Below are positions 1 to 10,587 of a stretch of 64,000 nucleotides of DNA, piece after piece. The DNA comes from Gillisia marina (GTDB taxonomy: Bacteria; Bacteroidota; Bacteroidia; Flavobacteriales; Flavobacteriaceae): positions 1 through 64,000 of the forward strand of contig NZ_AJLT01000040.1 in assembly GCF_000258765.1 (NCBI RefSeq). Reading direction: 5' to 3'. Below the pieces are notes generated by a model, which was given only the letters and a program-made list of their open reading frames with translations, did not search any database and was not told where the DNA came from. Position 1 is the stretch's first letter, and every line of letters starts with the position of its first letter. The translations under genes were made by a program, and so were the position numbers.

Positions 1-4
1 AAAG

Positions 5-28
5 TTCTCGACTGCGCTCGAACAGACA
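5..28. repeat. Dispersed flavobacterial palindromic repeat, copy 1
   Basis: A TTCTCGA...GCTCGAACAGACA unit that is a degenerate relative of the short repeats at 13296-13320, 24232-24254 and 31749-31923. Each has a TGTC(A/T) end, a central GAGC or GCTC and a TCGA-type end. It lies in a 279-base stretch before the first gene, in which I see no other gene. A T8 run near 200 and AT-rich sequence fill the rest. Confidence 0.4.
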
Positions 29-279
29 AAACGAGACATTTTAACTGTTTGAAAATTAATAAAATAAACAATAAAAGTTGTATGTAGTTATCTACTGACC
101 TCTATATAATCAATTATACTTTTAATAAATCCCAGATGAAAGCAAACTGTTGTAATTCTAAAAATGTTATAGTACGTTAAAATTAATCTACATATGTAAT
201 TTTTTTTCAAACTTGCTTGCTTTTAGCGGTTTTACCCTAATAAAATTAATTAAAATAAGATCTTAACAATTTCTAGTAT

Positions 280-3200
280 ATGCACAAATCTACGTCTACC
301 CTAGACTCACGGCGAATTTTTAACTTCGCAAACTTCAGTTTTTTATTACTTTTAATGATTTTCTCTTCCGGTTTTGCACAAGACAAAAGTGCGACTCAAG
401 GAAAAGAAATTGTTCATACTTTCTATATTACCGCTAATACCGGTTTAGATAAAAGCAATCAAACTTCTCAAGAGGTATTAAACGGAATTATTAATTCTTC
501 AAAAAAAGATAAAGACGCCACCTTATTAATTGTTGGAAATATAACCAAAGAGAAAGGCTATCCATCTAAGGAGGACGCTCAGAAAAAGACAGAAGACTAT
601 TTAAAAACCTTCCTTTTAAACCCGATCGATAAATTTAACGGAAACGTGATTTTTACTCCCGGTGTGAACGAGTGGAATAAAAAAGGACATAAGAGTATAG
701 ACGATTTAGAGTCTTTTTTACAAGACAATAGTAAAGCGAAATTTTGGCCAAATGATGGTTGTCCTATAGAAAGCGAGGAAATAAATGATGATGTTGTATT
801 AGTCATGATCGATTCTCAATGGTATTTGGAAGATTGGGATAAGCATCCTTACATTAATAATAAGTGTGATATTAAAACCAGAGATCAGTTCTTTGCAGAG
901 TTTAGAGATGAATTAAAAGATAACTACGGTAAAACTATTATTGTAGCCGTTCACCACCCAATTCTAAGTAGCACGAAATATGGCTTTATTAAAAAAAGTG
1001 GCTGGATTTTCAGATCAAACTTATCAAAATCCGGAACAAAGTAAACTTCATAATATCTTAGAAGCTACTGCTAGACAATTCGACGATGTTATTTTTGTTT
1101 CTGGGAACGATCAAAATCTTCAATATTTAGATCATCATGAAGTCCCACAAATTATAAGTGGAGCGGCGGCAAAAACTCAAAAAGCCAGAGCAGAAAAGAA
1201 AGAACATTTTGCTTCAGATAAAAACGGATACGCAAAATTAATTCTTTTTAAAGATGGTAGTTCTCTAGTTCGGTTTTATGAAACTACAGCAAACGATTCT
1301 AAATTCTTATTCGAAAAAGAGATTCAAAGAAAAAGAACTTCTCTAGATGAGGTTTCCTATAAATCTAAAGATACCTACGGAAAAACTGCTGTATCTTCAA
1401 TTTACACAAAAGAGGAAACAGATAAAAGCGGCTTATATAAGTGGGCTTGGGGAGATCACTATAGAGATATTTATAGTAAGCAAATAAGTGCTCCAGTATT
1501 GTTTTTAGATGATTTGGATGGAAATGTAAAACCAATTACTGAAGGTGGAGGAAACCAATCTAGATCTTTGAGACTTATAAATGATAACGAAAATGAATAT
1601 ACGTTAAGAGCATTAAGAAAAAGTGCTGTTCGCTTTATTCAGAAAAATATGAGAGAACATTATGTGGCAGATATCGTAGATAACACAGTTGCAGAAAGAA
1701 TTGTAATGGATTATTATACTACTGCGCATCCCTATGCTCCTTATGCTTTAAATGATTTAATGGACGATGTGGACATTTTACATGTAAGCCCAAAAATATA
1801 TTATGTTCCAAAGCAAGAGGCTTTAGGGGTTTTTAACGACGAGTATGGAGATGAGCTTTATATGTTGGAAGAGCATGTAGGAGACGAAAATAAAGACATG
1901 GATATCTTTGGTTCGCCAGATGATATTTTAAGCTCTAGTGATCTTAGAGAAGAATTATTAGAATCCAAAGATGCTAAAGTAGATGAGGACGAGTATTTAA
2001 AGGCGAGAATATTTGATATGCTTGTGGGAGATTGGGATAGACATGATGACCAATGGAGATGGGCAGAATTTAAAGAAGGTGACGATAAAAAGGTATATAA
2101 GCCGATCCCAAGAGATAGAGATCAACCATTTTCTAAATATGATGGACCAATTATTTCTTTGCTGAAATTAGGTTTTCCTCCTTTTAGAGCAATGCAATCC
2201 TTCGAATCTTCTATTAAAAGTGTAAAATGGTTTAATACCGCTGGATATTCTATGGACAAAATGATTATTCAAACTTCTAAATGGGAAGACTGGGAAAATC
2301 AAGTAAAGTTCATTCAATCCAATCTTACCGATGCTAAAATTGAAAAAGCATTTGTTAATTTACCTGAAGATGTAAAAGATGAAAGTATCACTAAGATTCA
2401 GAAAAACTTAAAAATCCGTCGTGATAATTTAATGGAAGTGACGCGCGATTATTATGACTATTTAAATAGATTTCATGTAGTTACCGGGACAGATAAAGAC
2501 GATAAGTTCCTTATTACTCGTAAAAAGGATGGCGTTACAGATATCCAAATTTCAAGAAAGGATAAAGTTGTTTTTCAAAATACATACAACTCAAAAGACA
2601 CCAAAGAGATCTGGATTTATGGGCTTGATGGAGACGATGAATTTAAAATTGAAGGAAAAGGAACCAATCTAATAAAATTGAAGGTTTTAGGGGGAGAAGA
2701 AAATGACATTTATAATTTCGAAAACTCTAGAAAAGCAAAATTATACGATTATAAGAGCAAGAAGAATACTATTGAAAAAGCTGGTAAAAAGTGGCTGGTA
2801 GATTCGTACGAGATCAATAATTACGATTTCACCAAGAGAAAAACTTCCCAAAATAGTTTATTCCCGGCAGTAGGTTTCAGCTCTGATGCTGGTTTAATGG
2901 TAGGTCTTTCAGATACGTATACTACTTATGGTCTGGCTAAAAACCCTTTTACAACCCAACACACTGCAGGAGTAAATTATTACTTTGAAACTCAAGGTTT
3001 AGAATTGAGTTACTTCGGAGAATTTGCTCATGTGTTTTACAACTGGAATCTAGGAATCGATGCATATTATACGAGTCCGAATTTCACTTTGAATTACTTC
3101 GGAAAAGGGAATGAAACCGTGTATGATGAAGATGCTGTAGACTTAGATTTTAATAGAGTTAATATAGAACAGTGGCATTTTGCTCCATCTTTAATTTGGA

Positions 3201-3892
3201 CAAATAGAAGAGGTAGCGAATTTCAATTTAGAGCAATGATAGAGTCTTTAGAGGTTTCTAGAGATGTAGAACGATTTATTGGTGATACATTCCAGGCATC
3301 TAACGATGTATTCGATTCTCAATTGTATGCCGGAACAGAGGTAATTTATCACTATTTGAATAAAAGAAAGAATCCTGCATATCCTACTTTAGGGACTCAA
3401 ATAGATCTTACCGCAGGATACAAAAGAAATATAGACGATCATGATAATGAATTAGGATATTTAAAGCCATCCATTTCCATAGATTATCCTTTACACAATA
3501 GTGGCGTAATTGTTCTTGCTACCAAAATTGGTGGAGAAGTTATAATTAGCGATAAATATGAATTTTATCATGGTGCGATGTTAGGTGGTAACGAAAGCTT
3601 AAGAGCCTTTAGAAACCAACGTTTTAATGGGAAAAGCAGTTTTTACCAAAGTACAGATCTTAGAATTGGATTAGGAAAGGTAGAAACTTCCTTTATGCCG
3701 TTGCGTTTTGGAGTAACAGGTGGATTTGACTATGGTAGAATCTGGTTAAATAACGAAGACTCTAACGAATGGCATACCAACTATGGGGGTTCAGTTTTTA
3801 TAAACGGATTTAGTGCATTCACAGGAAATATTGGATATTACACGAGCGACGAAGCTAACAGAGTGGTTTTTACCTTTGGATTCAAGTTCTAA
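280..3892 (+). pseudogene. Metallophosphoesterase fused to outer-membrane beta-barrel (frameshifted)
   Basis: One gene of about 1,203 codons read in two frames. Residues 1-34 form a signal peptide (hydrophobic LLLLMIF, then SSGFAQ). Residues 35 to about 300 resemble calcineurin-like phosphoesterases, with VAVHHPILS and, after the frame change, VSGNDQNLQY as candidate metal-binding motifs. The last 350 or so residues are alternating beta strands ending in VVFTFGFKF, typical of a BamA/D15-type surface-antigen barrel with a C-terminal aromatic residue. The protein is therefore probably a cell-surface or periplasmic phosphoesterase anchored by its own barrel. The break is at the A7 run 991-997: removing one A joins FIKK directly to VAGFSDQTYQ. 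The second piece has its own ATG at 980, but that falls inside the phosphoesterase domain and is unlikely to be a real start. The gene stands alone and is followed by a strong terminator. The domain call is from fold-like motifs, not a search. Confidence 0.75.
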
Positions 3893-3918
3893 ACATACTT
3901 TTAAAAATAAAATTTAAA

Positions 3919-3956
3919 CCGATGCCTGATCTAATTGATCCGGCATCGGTTTTTTT
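3919..3956 (+). terminator. Rho-independent terminator after the phosphoesterase-barrel gene
   Basis: CCGATGCC (3919-3926) pairs perfectly with GGCATCGG (3942-3949) around a 15-base loop that is itself GATC-symmetric. Seven T follow directly. It starts 27 bases after the stop codon. Confidence 0.9.
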
Positions 3957-4053
3957 ATGATAAGTATCCTCTTTTCTTTCGACTACCTAAGTCTGAAATA
4001 GCTTTTAGATATTTTCTTATCTTCACTTTTCTAATAAATTTAGACCGGAATAA

Positions 4054-4614
4054 ATGAGCAGAATTAAAGTTATTCAGCATGAAAATGCTGAGGGTAAGTT
4101 GAAAGAAATCTATGATGGAATCGTAGAAAATCGTGGGCAATTAGCCGAAGTTTTAAAGATCCAAAGTTTACGCCCGGAAAGCATAGTGAAACACGTAGAT
4201 CTTTATATGGAGATCATGTTTACAAGATCTGAACTTTCGCGCGCTCAAAGAGAAATGATCGCCGTAATTGTATCTGTTGCTAATAAATGTACGTATTGCG
4301 CAACTCATCATGGAAGCGCTTTACATCATTACTGGAAAGATGAAGAGAAATTAAAAACCCTAAAAACAGATTATCCTATTCTAGATATTTCTGAAAAAGA
4401 AATGGCATTATGCGATTTTGCCCATTTATTAACCTTACATCCTGAAACCAACAACAAATCTGATCTTACCGAAAACTTAAGAAATGTGGGTTGGAGCGAT
4501 GCGGCCATTTTGGATGCGACCCTAGTGGTATCTTATTTCAATTTTGTAAATAGAATGGTGTTAACCCTTGGTGTGGAACTGGAAGAAGATGAAGGAAAAA
4601 ATTATAACTACTAA
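4054..4614 (+). CDS. Carboxymuconolactone decarboxylase / AhpD-like peroxidase-related protein
   Basis: This 186-residue cytoplasmic protein has the AhpD-type redox motif at about residue 75: CTYCATHHGSAL, with two cysteines two residues apart and a histidine downstream (CxxC...H). In this family the cysteine pair reduces peroxides or partner proteins and the histidine acts as proton relay. The length fits the peroxidase-related subgroup rather than the roughly 110-residue single-domain decarboxylases. The next gene, a flavoprotein disulfide reductase, begins two bases after the stop, so the two are surely co-transcribed. A redox pairing is an attractive inference: the flavoprotein could re-reduce the CxxC. 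Substrate unknown. Confidence 0.85.
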   Translation: MSRIKVIQHENAEGKLKEIYDGIVENRGQLAEVLKIQSLRPESIVKHVDLYMEIMFTRSELSRAQREMIAVIVSVANKCTYCATHHGSALHHYWKDEEKLKTLKTDYPILDISEKEMALCDFAHLLTLHPETNNKSDLTENLRNVGWSDAAILDATLVVSYFNFVNRMVLTLGVELEEDEGKNYNY

Positions 4615-4616
4615 AT

Positions 4617-5996
4617 ATGGCTACTAAGAATTTCGATGCAATAATAATAGGAACCGGGCAAGCCGGACCTCCACTAGCAGCTAGTTTTGCAAAAAATGGA
4701 TTAAAAACATTAATAATTGAAAAAGGAAACCTGGGTGGCACTTGTGTAAATGTAGGTTGTACGCCCACTAAAGCATATGTAGCAAGCGCGAGAAGGGCAT
4801 TTATAGCAAAAAATAGTGTCGATTTAGGTATTGAAATTGAAGGGGAAGTTCAGGTAAACCTTAAAACGATTAAGGCCAGAAAAGATAAAATTATCCAAGA
4901 TTCTAGAGACGGTTTAAATAAGATGCTAACAGAAACTGAAGGCATCACACTGTTAAAAGGAATTGCAAAGTTTATAGAAGAAAACACCGTTGAAGTAGAC
5001 GGCAAAACTTATTCAGCAGATAAATTTTATATCAATGTTGGAGGGAGAGCAAGAATTCCTGAAGGCTTTAAGGAAGTGAACTATCTTACCAATTCTAGTA
5101 TTCTGGAATTAGAAGAAATCCCCGAACATCTCATAATAGTTGGTGGCGGCTATATTGGACTTGAATTCGGGCAAATGTTTCGCCGTTTTGGGAGCAAAGT
5201 CACCATTTTGGAGAGTGGGGATCAGTTATTAAAACGGGAAGATAATGATATTGCTGAAGGAATTGCTGAGATCTTCAAAAATGAAGATATAGATATCAGG
5301 TTAAATGCCGAGTGTATTAGTGCAAAAAATGTAGGCGATCAAATTGAAGTAACTATTGATTGTACCGAAGGAGCTCCCTCTGTTACCGGCTCCCATTTAT
5401 TAATAGCAGCCGGAAGGATTCCAAATACAGATAGCCTTGATCTCGAAAAGATCGGAGTAAAAATGGATAAGAGAGGCTATATTAAAGTGAACGATGAGCT
5501 TCAGTCCAACCTCAAGCATATTTGGGCGCTTGGAGATTGCAACGGCCAAGGCGCTTTTACGCATACGGCTTACAACGATTTTCAGATCGTAAATTCTCAT
5601 CTTTTTCAGAAGAAAAAAAGGAAACTATCAGATAGGTTTTTGTGTTATGCGGCCTTTATAGATCCACCGATTGCAAGAGTTGGGCTTAATGAAAAAGATA
5701 TTAAAGAAAAGGGGTTAAAAGCCAAGGTAGCAATTAGAGAGATGTCTACAATCGCACGGGCTAAAGAAATGGGCGAAACTCAAGGAAAGCTTAAAATCTT
5801 TATTGAAGAAAAAACAGACAAAATTTTAGGCGCAACGTTTTTAGGCACCAGAGCCGATGAATATATCCATAGCATCATAGATTTGATGTATGCCGACGCT
5901 CCTTATACAGTAATTAGGGATGCAGTCCATATTCACCCAACTGTAAGCGAATTAATCCCTACGATGCTTGAGAATCCGAAATCGCTGGAAGAGTAA
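4617..5996 (+). CDS. Mercuric-reductase-like FAD pyridine nucleotide-disulfide oxidoreductase
   Basis: A class I flavoprotein disulfide reductase of 459 residues. It has an N-terminal FAD-binding GxGxxG (IIGTGQAGPPLA), the redox-active pair in GGTCVNVGCTPTK (about residues 39-51), a second nucleotide-binding motif IIVGGGYIGLEFG at about 175, and GDCNGQGAFTHTA for FAD. The C-terminal dimerisation domain has HIHPTVSELIPTML, which supplies the catalytic His-Glu pair. It is of the type often called mercuric reductase, but it lacks an N-terminal heavy-metal domain and the C-terminal vicinal cysteines of MerA: the end is LENPKSLEE. No merT, merP or merR lies nearby, so mercury reduction is unlikely. 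It follows the AhpD-like gene by two bases. It is not a lipoamide dehydrogenase by context, as no dehydrogenase complex genes are present. Confidence 0.85.
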   Translation: MATKNFDAIIIGTGQAGPPLAASFAKNGLKTLIIEKGNLGGTCVNVGCTPTKAYVASARRAFIAKNSVDLGIEIEGEVQVNLKTIKARKDKIIQDSRDGLNKMLTETEGITLLKGIAKFIEENTVEVDGKTYSADKFYINVGGRARIPEGFKEVNYLTNSSILELEEIPEHLIIVGGGYIGLEFGQMFRRFGSKVTILESGDQLLKREDNDIAEGIAEIFKNEDIDIRLNAECISAKNVGDQIEVTIDCTEGAPSVTGSHLLIAAGRIPNTDSLDLEKIGVKMDKRGYIKVNDELQSNLKHIWALGDCNGQGAFTHTAYNDFQIVNSHLFQKKKRKLSDRFLCYAAFIDPPIARVGLNEKDIKEKGLKAKVAIREMSTIARAKEMGETQGKLKIFIEEKTDKILGATFLGTRADEYIHSIIDLMYADAPYTVIRDAVHIHPTVSELIPTMLENPKSLEE

Positions 5997-6007
5997 ACAA
6001 TAGGTTT

Positions 6008-6932
6008 TTACTTTACAGTAAAAACTTCTGTATCGGGGTAAAAAGCATACCAGGCAAACCAGAAGTTAGTAACCGCAGGCACTAAATTCCCTTTTTCATC
6101 AAATACCTCAGCGCTATTGCTGTCTGGGGAATATTCAATGCGTAATTTTTTTCCTTGAAATTCATCAACTATCAAAGCTTTCTTGGATTTTTTTAATTCA
6201 GAAAAAGGATAGGCTTTGTGCTTTTCGTTAATTACAACTCCCAATATGAGCTCTTTTGGATGAAAACGATCATCCTTGTTAGAAACCGGGAAGTACAAAT
6301 TGGAAGAACTTGTATAATCTGGATATGGATCGCTGGAATAATCCCGATTAAAGCCTGTTTCTGTAGATAATACCAAGCTATTAGGATGCTTAATCTTCCA
6401 ATTTCCCCAAGTAGTATTTGCTGTGGGTAAAACTTCCAATTCCTCATTAACCAAGGAGCCAGATACTGCTTTAAACATTAATTGAGACCAAAGTGATTCT
6501 GTTTCCCGGTCGTACAACAAAACATCGCTATTGTATAGCAGACCACTCACCCCAAAAGTTGTAGGTTTACCTTTAATTTTAGCATTAAAAGCGATACCGC
6601 TTCCGCAAAGCGGGCAAAAAGTAATCACTACTGGTTTGTCACCAAAATGATCGTTCACTATTTCGTGAAAATTTAAGATCTTAATAGGATAGGCCTTTGC
6701 AATACCATTTTCAAACACACCTAAAATCCGTTCCTCGTCATTTAAATTTACTTCAGATACTTTGATGAATTTGGGATTATCTATAGACGGAATTCCGTCT
6801 TTTGGAGGCCCTCCGTCCATAATCTCAGAAATCGGAATTATTGAATTCTTGAGATTAAAATCTTTTTTTTGTTTGCGCAATGCAGCTCTGTAAAACCAGC
6901 ACCAGCATAAAAAATATAGAATATGCTTTCAT
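6008..6932 (-). pseudogene. DUF3179 domain lipoprotein (frameshifted near N-terminus)
   Basis: The main body (from 6880 down to 6008) is a DUF3179 protein, recognised by VVITFCPLCGSGIAF with its paired cysteines and the following FGVSGLLYNSDVLLYDRET. Function is unknown; the CPLCG motif suggests metal or redox chemistry. Upstream, in another frame, an ATG at 6932 opens a perfect lipoprotein signal, MKAYSIFFMLVLVLQSCIAQ. The two frames are joined by removing one A from the A8 run (T8 at 6863-6870 on the plus strand), giving CIAQTKKDFNLKN. The true product would be about 307 residues and exported to the membrane. If taken only from 6880 the protein would lack any export signal. It converges with the flavoprotein gene, whose stop is 11 bases away. 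Confidence 0.82.
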
Positions 6933-7077
6933 AATCCTTATTATTCAATTTCTATATACCTACGAAATGGGCTGTAATTCATTTTAATTATGTAGCCTTT
7001 ATTCAGGGCGAGTAACTTTTTAAAACAACGGTAAGTATGGTGATTATAATTGTTTAGACGATAAGGCTTGTTGAGTA

Positions 7078-7767
7078 TTACGAGTTTGATGTTGCTATTA
7101 ATGAATTCGTTATCTCTGCCAAAGAAGATCCAGTAATTTCAGGTGGTAGTGCTAGTGGATAAAGAGATTTTCCCGGTCTACTTATAAAGGCTGCATTAAT
7201 TCCTGCTCTTTTTGCTCCGGCTATATCCCATCCATGAGCCGCAATTAACATACTATCTTCGGGTAAAATATTCATCGAAGAATAGGCACAATGATAGGTA
7301 GAAATATGAGGTTTGTAATTTTTCACCTCCTCTATACTTAATACCTTATCAAAAAAATGATGGATCTTAGCATGTTTTAATTGATCATCTACTACCTGTG
7401 GCTTCCCATTAGAAAGTGCTACTAATTTAAATCCGTTTTTCTTTAAAATTTCCAAAGATTTAGCAACCTCCGGATATGCAGATAATTTAGTTATCGGACT
7501 CAATACCTTCTTCACCTCCTCTTCTGATAGCTGTACCCCTAGTTTATGGGCAATCATTTTTAAGCTTGCTCCTGCGATCTCTGAAAAGTCCCTATAATTT
7601 TCTGTAATGGTTTCCACTAATGAATATTGAAGCAAACTTGGAAACCAGATTTCGAAAGCCCACTCATTTTTGAGTGCTTTATTAATAGACTGCTTCAATG
7701 GAGACATATCCAATAAAGTTTCATTTACGTCGAAAATCAATAATTTAGGTTTCGTGCTCAGCTTCAT
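7078..7767 (-). CDS. Haloacid dehalogenase type II (HAD family hydrolase)
   Basis: A 229-residue soluble HAD-superfamily enzyme. Motif I is FDVNETLLD (nucleophile Asp and the Asn that marks the haloacid dehalogenase branch) at about residues 12-20. Motif II is VALSNGKP at about 115. The basic residue is in ISRPGKSLYP. Motif IV is LIAAHGWDIAGAKRAG at about 175. The family hydrolyses 2-haloacids via an aspartyl-ester intermediate. Many such proteins have undefined substrates, so the assignment is to class only. It stands alone between DUF3179 and the SYLF gene. A terminator at 7796-7827 just upstream insulates it from the preceding gene. Confidence 0.85.
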   Translation of the reverse strand: MKLSTKPKLLIFDVNETLLDMSPLKQSINKALKNEWAFEIWFPSLLQYSLVETITENYRDFSEIAGASLKMIAHKLGVQLSEEEVKKVLSPITKLSAYPEVAKSLEILKKNGFKLVALSNGKPQVVDDQLKHAKIHHFFDKVLSIEEVKNYKPHISTYHCAYSSMNILPEDSMLIAAHGWDIAGAKRAGINAAFISRPGKSLYPLALPPEITGSSLAEITNSLIATSNS

Positions 7768-7795
7768 TTTTTAAAATTATAAAAAGTTCAGAAAT

Positions 7796-7827
7796 AAAAA
7801 AACCGACCTCCATTAGGAAATCGGTTT
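7796..7827 (-). terminator. Terminator downstream of the SYLF lipoprotein gene
   Basis: On the minus strand AAACCGA (7827-7821) pairs with TCGGTTT (7806-7800), with a bulged TTTCC/GGAGG inner part, followed by a T run (A run at 7796-7802 on the plus strand). It lies 21 bases after the stop of the gene ending at 7848. Confidence 0.75.
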
Positions 7828-7847
7828 CAAATAGTTTCTACTACTTA

Positions 7848-8393
7848 TTATTTAATAGGATCGAATTCAAATTTTTGTCCACCAACAGATATTCCTGCCA
7901 TGGCTCCGGCTTTTGGCTTTGTAACAACTCCAACACCATCTCTAAATTCTACATCTCTAGATACTCCTTCTTCTAGAAGTACTGCAGATGCATTTCCTGA
8001 TAATTCATAGCTTCCTTTCTTAAAACGATTTAAAGCGTCTTGTGTCTGGAAAAATATAACTTCAATAAAAGCTTTACCGCCAGCCTGTAATCCAACATCT
8101 ACTTGTTTCATGCTCGCATATCCAATTAATTCTCCATTTTCATAAACAGTTCCATTTCCAGAAGCTGCTCCAATAATATATGCACCTTTCCCTACATTAG
8201 GAAAAATAGCATACCCAACTGAAGTATCAAAAAGCTCTGCTATGTTTGGATGACTCTTGGAGATAGTAGCTTTCGCATCTCTAGAATCTAACATGATATC
8301 GGCAGACGTATTCTTGCTCGATCCACAACTTGCCATTACAATAACTAATAAGGCTAATAGTGGGATTGCTACACTTGATTTAAAAGTCTTCAT
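7848..8393 (-). CDS. SYLF-domain (YSC84-like) lipoprotein
   Basis: A 181-residue lipoprotein. The signal is MKTFKSSVAIPLLALLVIVM followed by the lipobox ASC at residue 23. The mature part carries the SYLF/YSC84 features VGYAIFPNVGKGAYIIG, the GLQAGGKAFIEVIFF segment and a C-terminal GAMAGISVGGQKFEF. SYLF domains bind phospholipid in eukaryotic homologues; the bacterial role is unknown. It is a single-gene unit with a -7 promoter box at 8418-8425 and a terminator at 7796-7827. Confidence 0.88.
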   Translation of the reverse strand: MKTFKSSVAIPLLALLVIVMASCGSSKNTSADIMLDSRDAKATISKSHPNIAELFDTSVGYAIFPNVGKGAYIIGAASGNGTVYENGELIGYASMKQVDVGLQAGGKAFIEVIFFQTQDALNRFKKGSYELSGNASAVLLEEGVSRDVEFRDGVGVVTKPKAGAMAGISVGGQKFEFDPIK

Positions 8394-8417
8394 ATTTTAT
8401 TTTTTTGGTTAATACAC

Positions 8418-8425
8418 CAAATATA
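8418..8425 (-). promoter_or_regulatory. Bacteroidetes -7 promoter box of the SYLF gene
   Basis: On the minus strand the sequence reads TATATTTG, an exact TAnnTTTG, 25 bases upstream of the ATG at 8393. No convincing -33 TTTG is visible at the expected distance. Confidence 0.5.
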
Positions 8426-8518
8426 AATAACGCAGATGACCACTTGTGTTAAGCGCTTGTTATTTCACTTTTCTTTAGTAGACAACTCGCACTAGTGTTA
8501 ATTAATTAAGAACTAAAG

Positions 8519-9115
8519 CTACTTATTCAATTCGGCATTGATGGAAACTTTCACATTTTCACCCACTATTTTTGTCGAAGTCCAGTCTCCGGCTCCCACT
8601 TTATAGTCGTTTCTATTAATTTCTGTATTAAACGCCAATCCCATGATCTTTGTTCCTTCCATCATTGGGTGATCTGCGGTTCCGGTAATTTCAAAAGGAA
8701 TCGATACATTTTTTGTAACATCTTTTATCCTTAGCTTTCCATCTACCAAATATTTGTTTTCAGATTTCTTCTGAAAGCCTGTTGAAACAAACTTCATGTC
8801 CGGATATTTTTCAGCATTAAAAAAATCAGGAGATTTTAGGTGATTGTTTCGCTTTTCATTATTCGTTTCTATACTGGATATTGGAACTGTAAAGGTGAAT
8901 TTGCTTTCTTTTAAATTGTCGGGATCAAAATAAAAAGTTCCATCAAAATCTTTAAAATTTCCATTCACAGTATTAAATAAGTGCTTCACTTCAAAATTTA
9001 CTGAAGTATGATCTTTGTCTAATTTCCATTTTTCGGCATTTTGAGCTATTCCATTATAAAAGCCTAAAAAAAATAATACGAATACCAACGTGGGAAGTTT
9101 CAATAGTTTTTTCAT
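8519..9115 (-). CDS. YceI-family periplasmic protein
   Basis: A 198-residue exported protein. Residues 1-24 form a signal peptide (LPTLVFVLFFLGFYNG, cleavage after IAQ). The rest is a YceI lipocalin-like domain, starting WKLDKDHTSVNFEVKHL and including FTVPISSIETNNEKRNNHL, LKSPDFFNAEKYPDMKF and the C-terminal strand VKVSINAELNK. YceI proteins bind long isoprenoid or fatty chains in a beta-barrel; the physiological ligand here is unknown. It stands alone, with 165 bases of AT-rich sequence before it in which I see no clear promoter box. Confidence 0.9.
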   Translation of the reverse strand: MKKLLKLPTLVFVLFFLGFYNGIAQNAEKWKLDKDHTSVNFEVKHLFNTVNGNFKDFDGTFYFDPDNLKESKFTFTVPISSIETNNEKRNNHLKSPDFFNAEKYPDMKFVSTGFQKKSENKYLVDGKLRIKDVTKNVSIPFEITGTADHPMMEGTKIMGLAFNTEINRNDYKVGAGDWTSTKIVGENVKVSINAELNK

Positions 9116-9280
9116 CGCGTAAAAATTTAAATGTTTCTACTTATTTCAAAATATTCTAAGATTGAAAGCGACAATTAAATTCAAATTTGCATTTATAAAG
9201 TTTTACAAAAGCAATTCTTTAGACGTTGAAAATGTAAAATTCTTGCAAAATTTTTGCAGTTATCCTATTCTTAAAGACAC

Positions 9281-10298
9281 TTATAAACGTGTGGAATCCA
9301 AATGAATGATCTCTGTTTTTAATACTTTTTCCTCTGCTTCTTTAGGTTGCGGTTTTTTTATCCTCTCGATTAACAACTGTGTTGCTATCTCCCCTATTTT
9401 AAGCGGATGCTGATCTATATACGAAATAGAAGGCCAGAGAAATGGTGCGAAATCCTCATTTACGTACCCAATAATTTTAATATCCTTTGGAATAAGTAAT
9501 TCCTTTTCTTGAACAAGTCTGGAAGTTAAAAGTGTACTTAGATAATCTAAGGTTACAAAAGCTTCCATTTTATGGTTTCCCAAAAGAAGATCGAGTTCGT
9601 TTTTTAAAACATCAGAATCGTTGGATACAATTAGAAATTCTTCTTTCAATGCATTTCCTTGATCACTCATAGCTGCTTTGTAACCATTTATTCGAGCTTG
9701 CGCAAGACCAAGATCCCCAATACTACACACCAATCCAATTTTACTCAGGCCTTTGGACTTTAAATATTGCACGGCATTAAAAATACTTTGCATATCGTCT
9801 ACACCAACTTTATCTAATGCCATATCGATGTTGATGCGATCGAACAAAACTACCGGAATCTCATATTCGGTAAATCTATAAATATGATCGTAGTTTTTAG
9901 TGGTTTGAGTTTCTGCAGATACCGAGACCAATACTCCATCTGCCAAACCATTAGAGATGAGATCCATGATCTGTTTTTCAACAGTTAAAGATTCATTAGA
10001 AATATAAGTGATTAACTGGTAGCCATTTTTTTCTAGCCTCATTCTCGATTCCGCCTAAGACTTTTGCAAAGAACGTGTTAGAAATATTAGGAACGATCAC
10101 GGCAATATTGCCTGTACTTTTACGCTTTAAGTTAACCGCAGTAAGATTAGGGCTGTAATTATGTAATTCTGCTACCTCCTTCACCCTTTTCATTGTGTTC
10201 TCACTTATCTCCGGACTACCATTCAAAGATTTTGAAACAGTGGATACAGAAACGTTCAATAATTTAGCTAGTTCTTTTAAGGTGATTTTAGATCTCAT
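9281..10298 (-). pseudogene. LacI-family transcriptional regulator (frameshifted)
   Basis: Read as one gene of about 338 residues. The N-terminal helix-turn-helix is ITLKELAKLLNVSVSTVSKS (residues 4-23), followed by the hinge and the start of the periplasmic-binding-protein-like core, IAVIVPNISNTFFAKVLGGI. The core continues in another frame from GYQLITYISNESL, through VPVVLFDRI-type and KIIGYVNEDFAPFLWPSISY segments, to the C-terminus. The break is at T7 10026-10032 on the plus strand. With six bases the product reads ENEARKNGYQL, exactly as LacI proteins do at this position. If the break is real, the cell would make only a DNA-binding domain that cannot sense ligand. No sugar utilisation genes are adjacent, so the effector and target are unknown. 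Confidence 0.85.
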
Positions 10299-10381
10299 AG
10301 CACTTTTAATTACATAAAAATTAAATTTAGAGAAGTTAAATCAATTTAGCCTAGTTTTCAATTACATTATATTCTTTTTAG

Positions 10382-10453
10382 TGACCTCGCCAAGAATCGA
10401 ACTTGGATCTAAAGTTTAGGAAACTTCTATTCTATCCGTTGAACTACGAGGCC
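10382..10453 (-). tRNA. tRNA-Arg (anticodon CCT)
   Basis: A 72-base cloverleaf on the minus strand. The acceptor stem is GGCCTCG with CGAGGTC and discriminator A, with no encoded CCA. The D-arm is GTTCAACGGATAGAAT. The anticodon arm is GAAGT-TTCCTAA-ACTTT, giving anticodon CCT for AGG codons. The T-arm is CCAAG-TTCGATT-CTTGG. It lies alone between the LacI gene and the DUF1028 gene. Confidence 0.95.
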
Positions 10454-10587
10454 TTTACCTAAACCATATAAATTTATAAACTAATTCTAACTTTTTTCTA
10501 AAATCTTATTGCTGAAAAAACCTTAATGTAATGTGGAACCAGTACTAAATAGTTAGAATTTTCCTATTTTTAAATAAAATTTGCATT

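Noticed and set aside
980-1044. Programmed +1 frameshifting in the phosphoesterase-barrel gene
   Set aside because: The site is a plain A7 without a rare codon, stop codon or downstream structure of the known +1 signals, and the same one-base surplus recurs in six unrelated genes.
4617-5996. Mercury resistance operon
   Set aside because: No merT, merP or merR is present and the C-terminal vicinal cysteines of MerA are absent.
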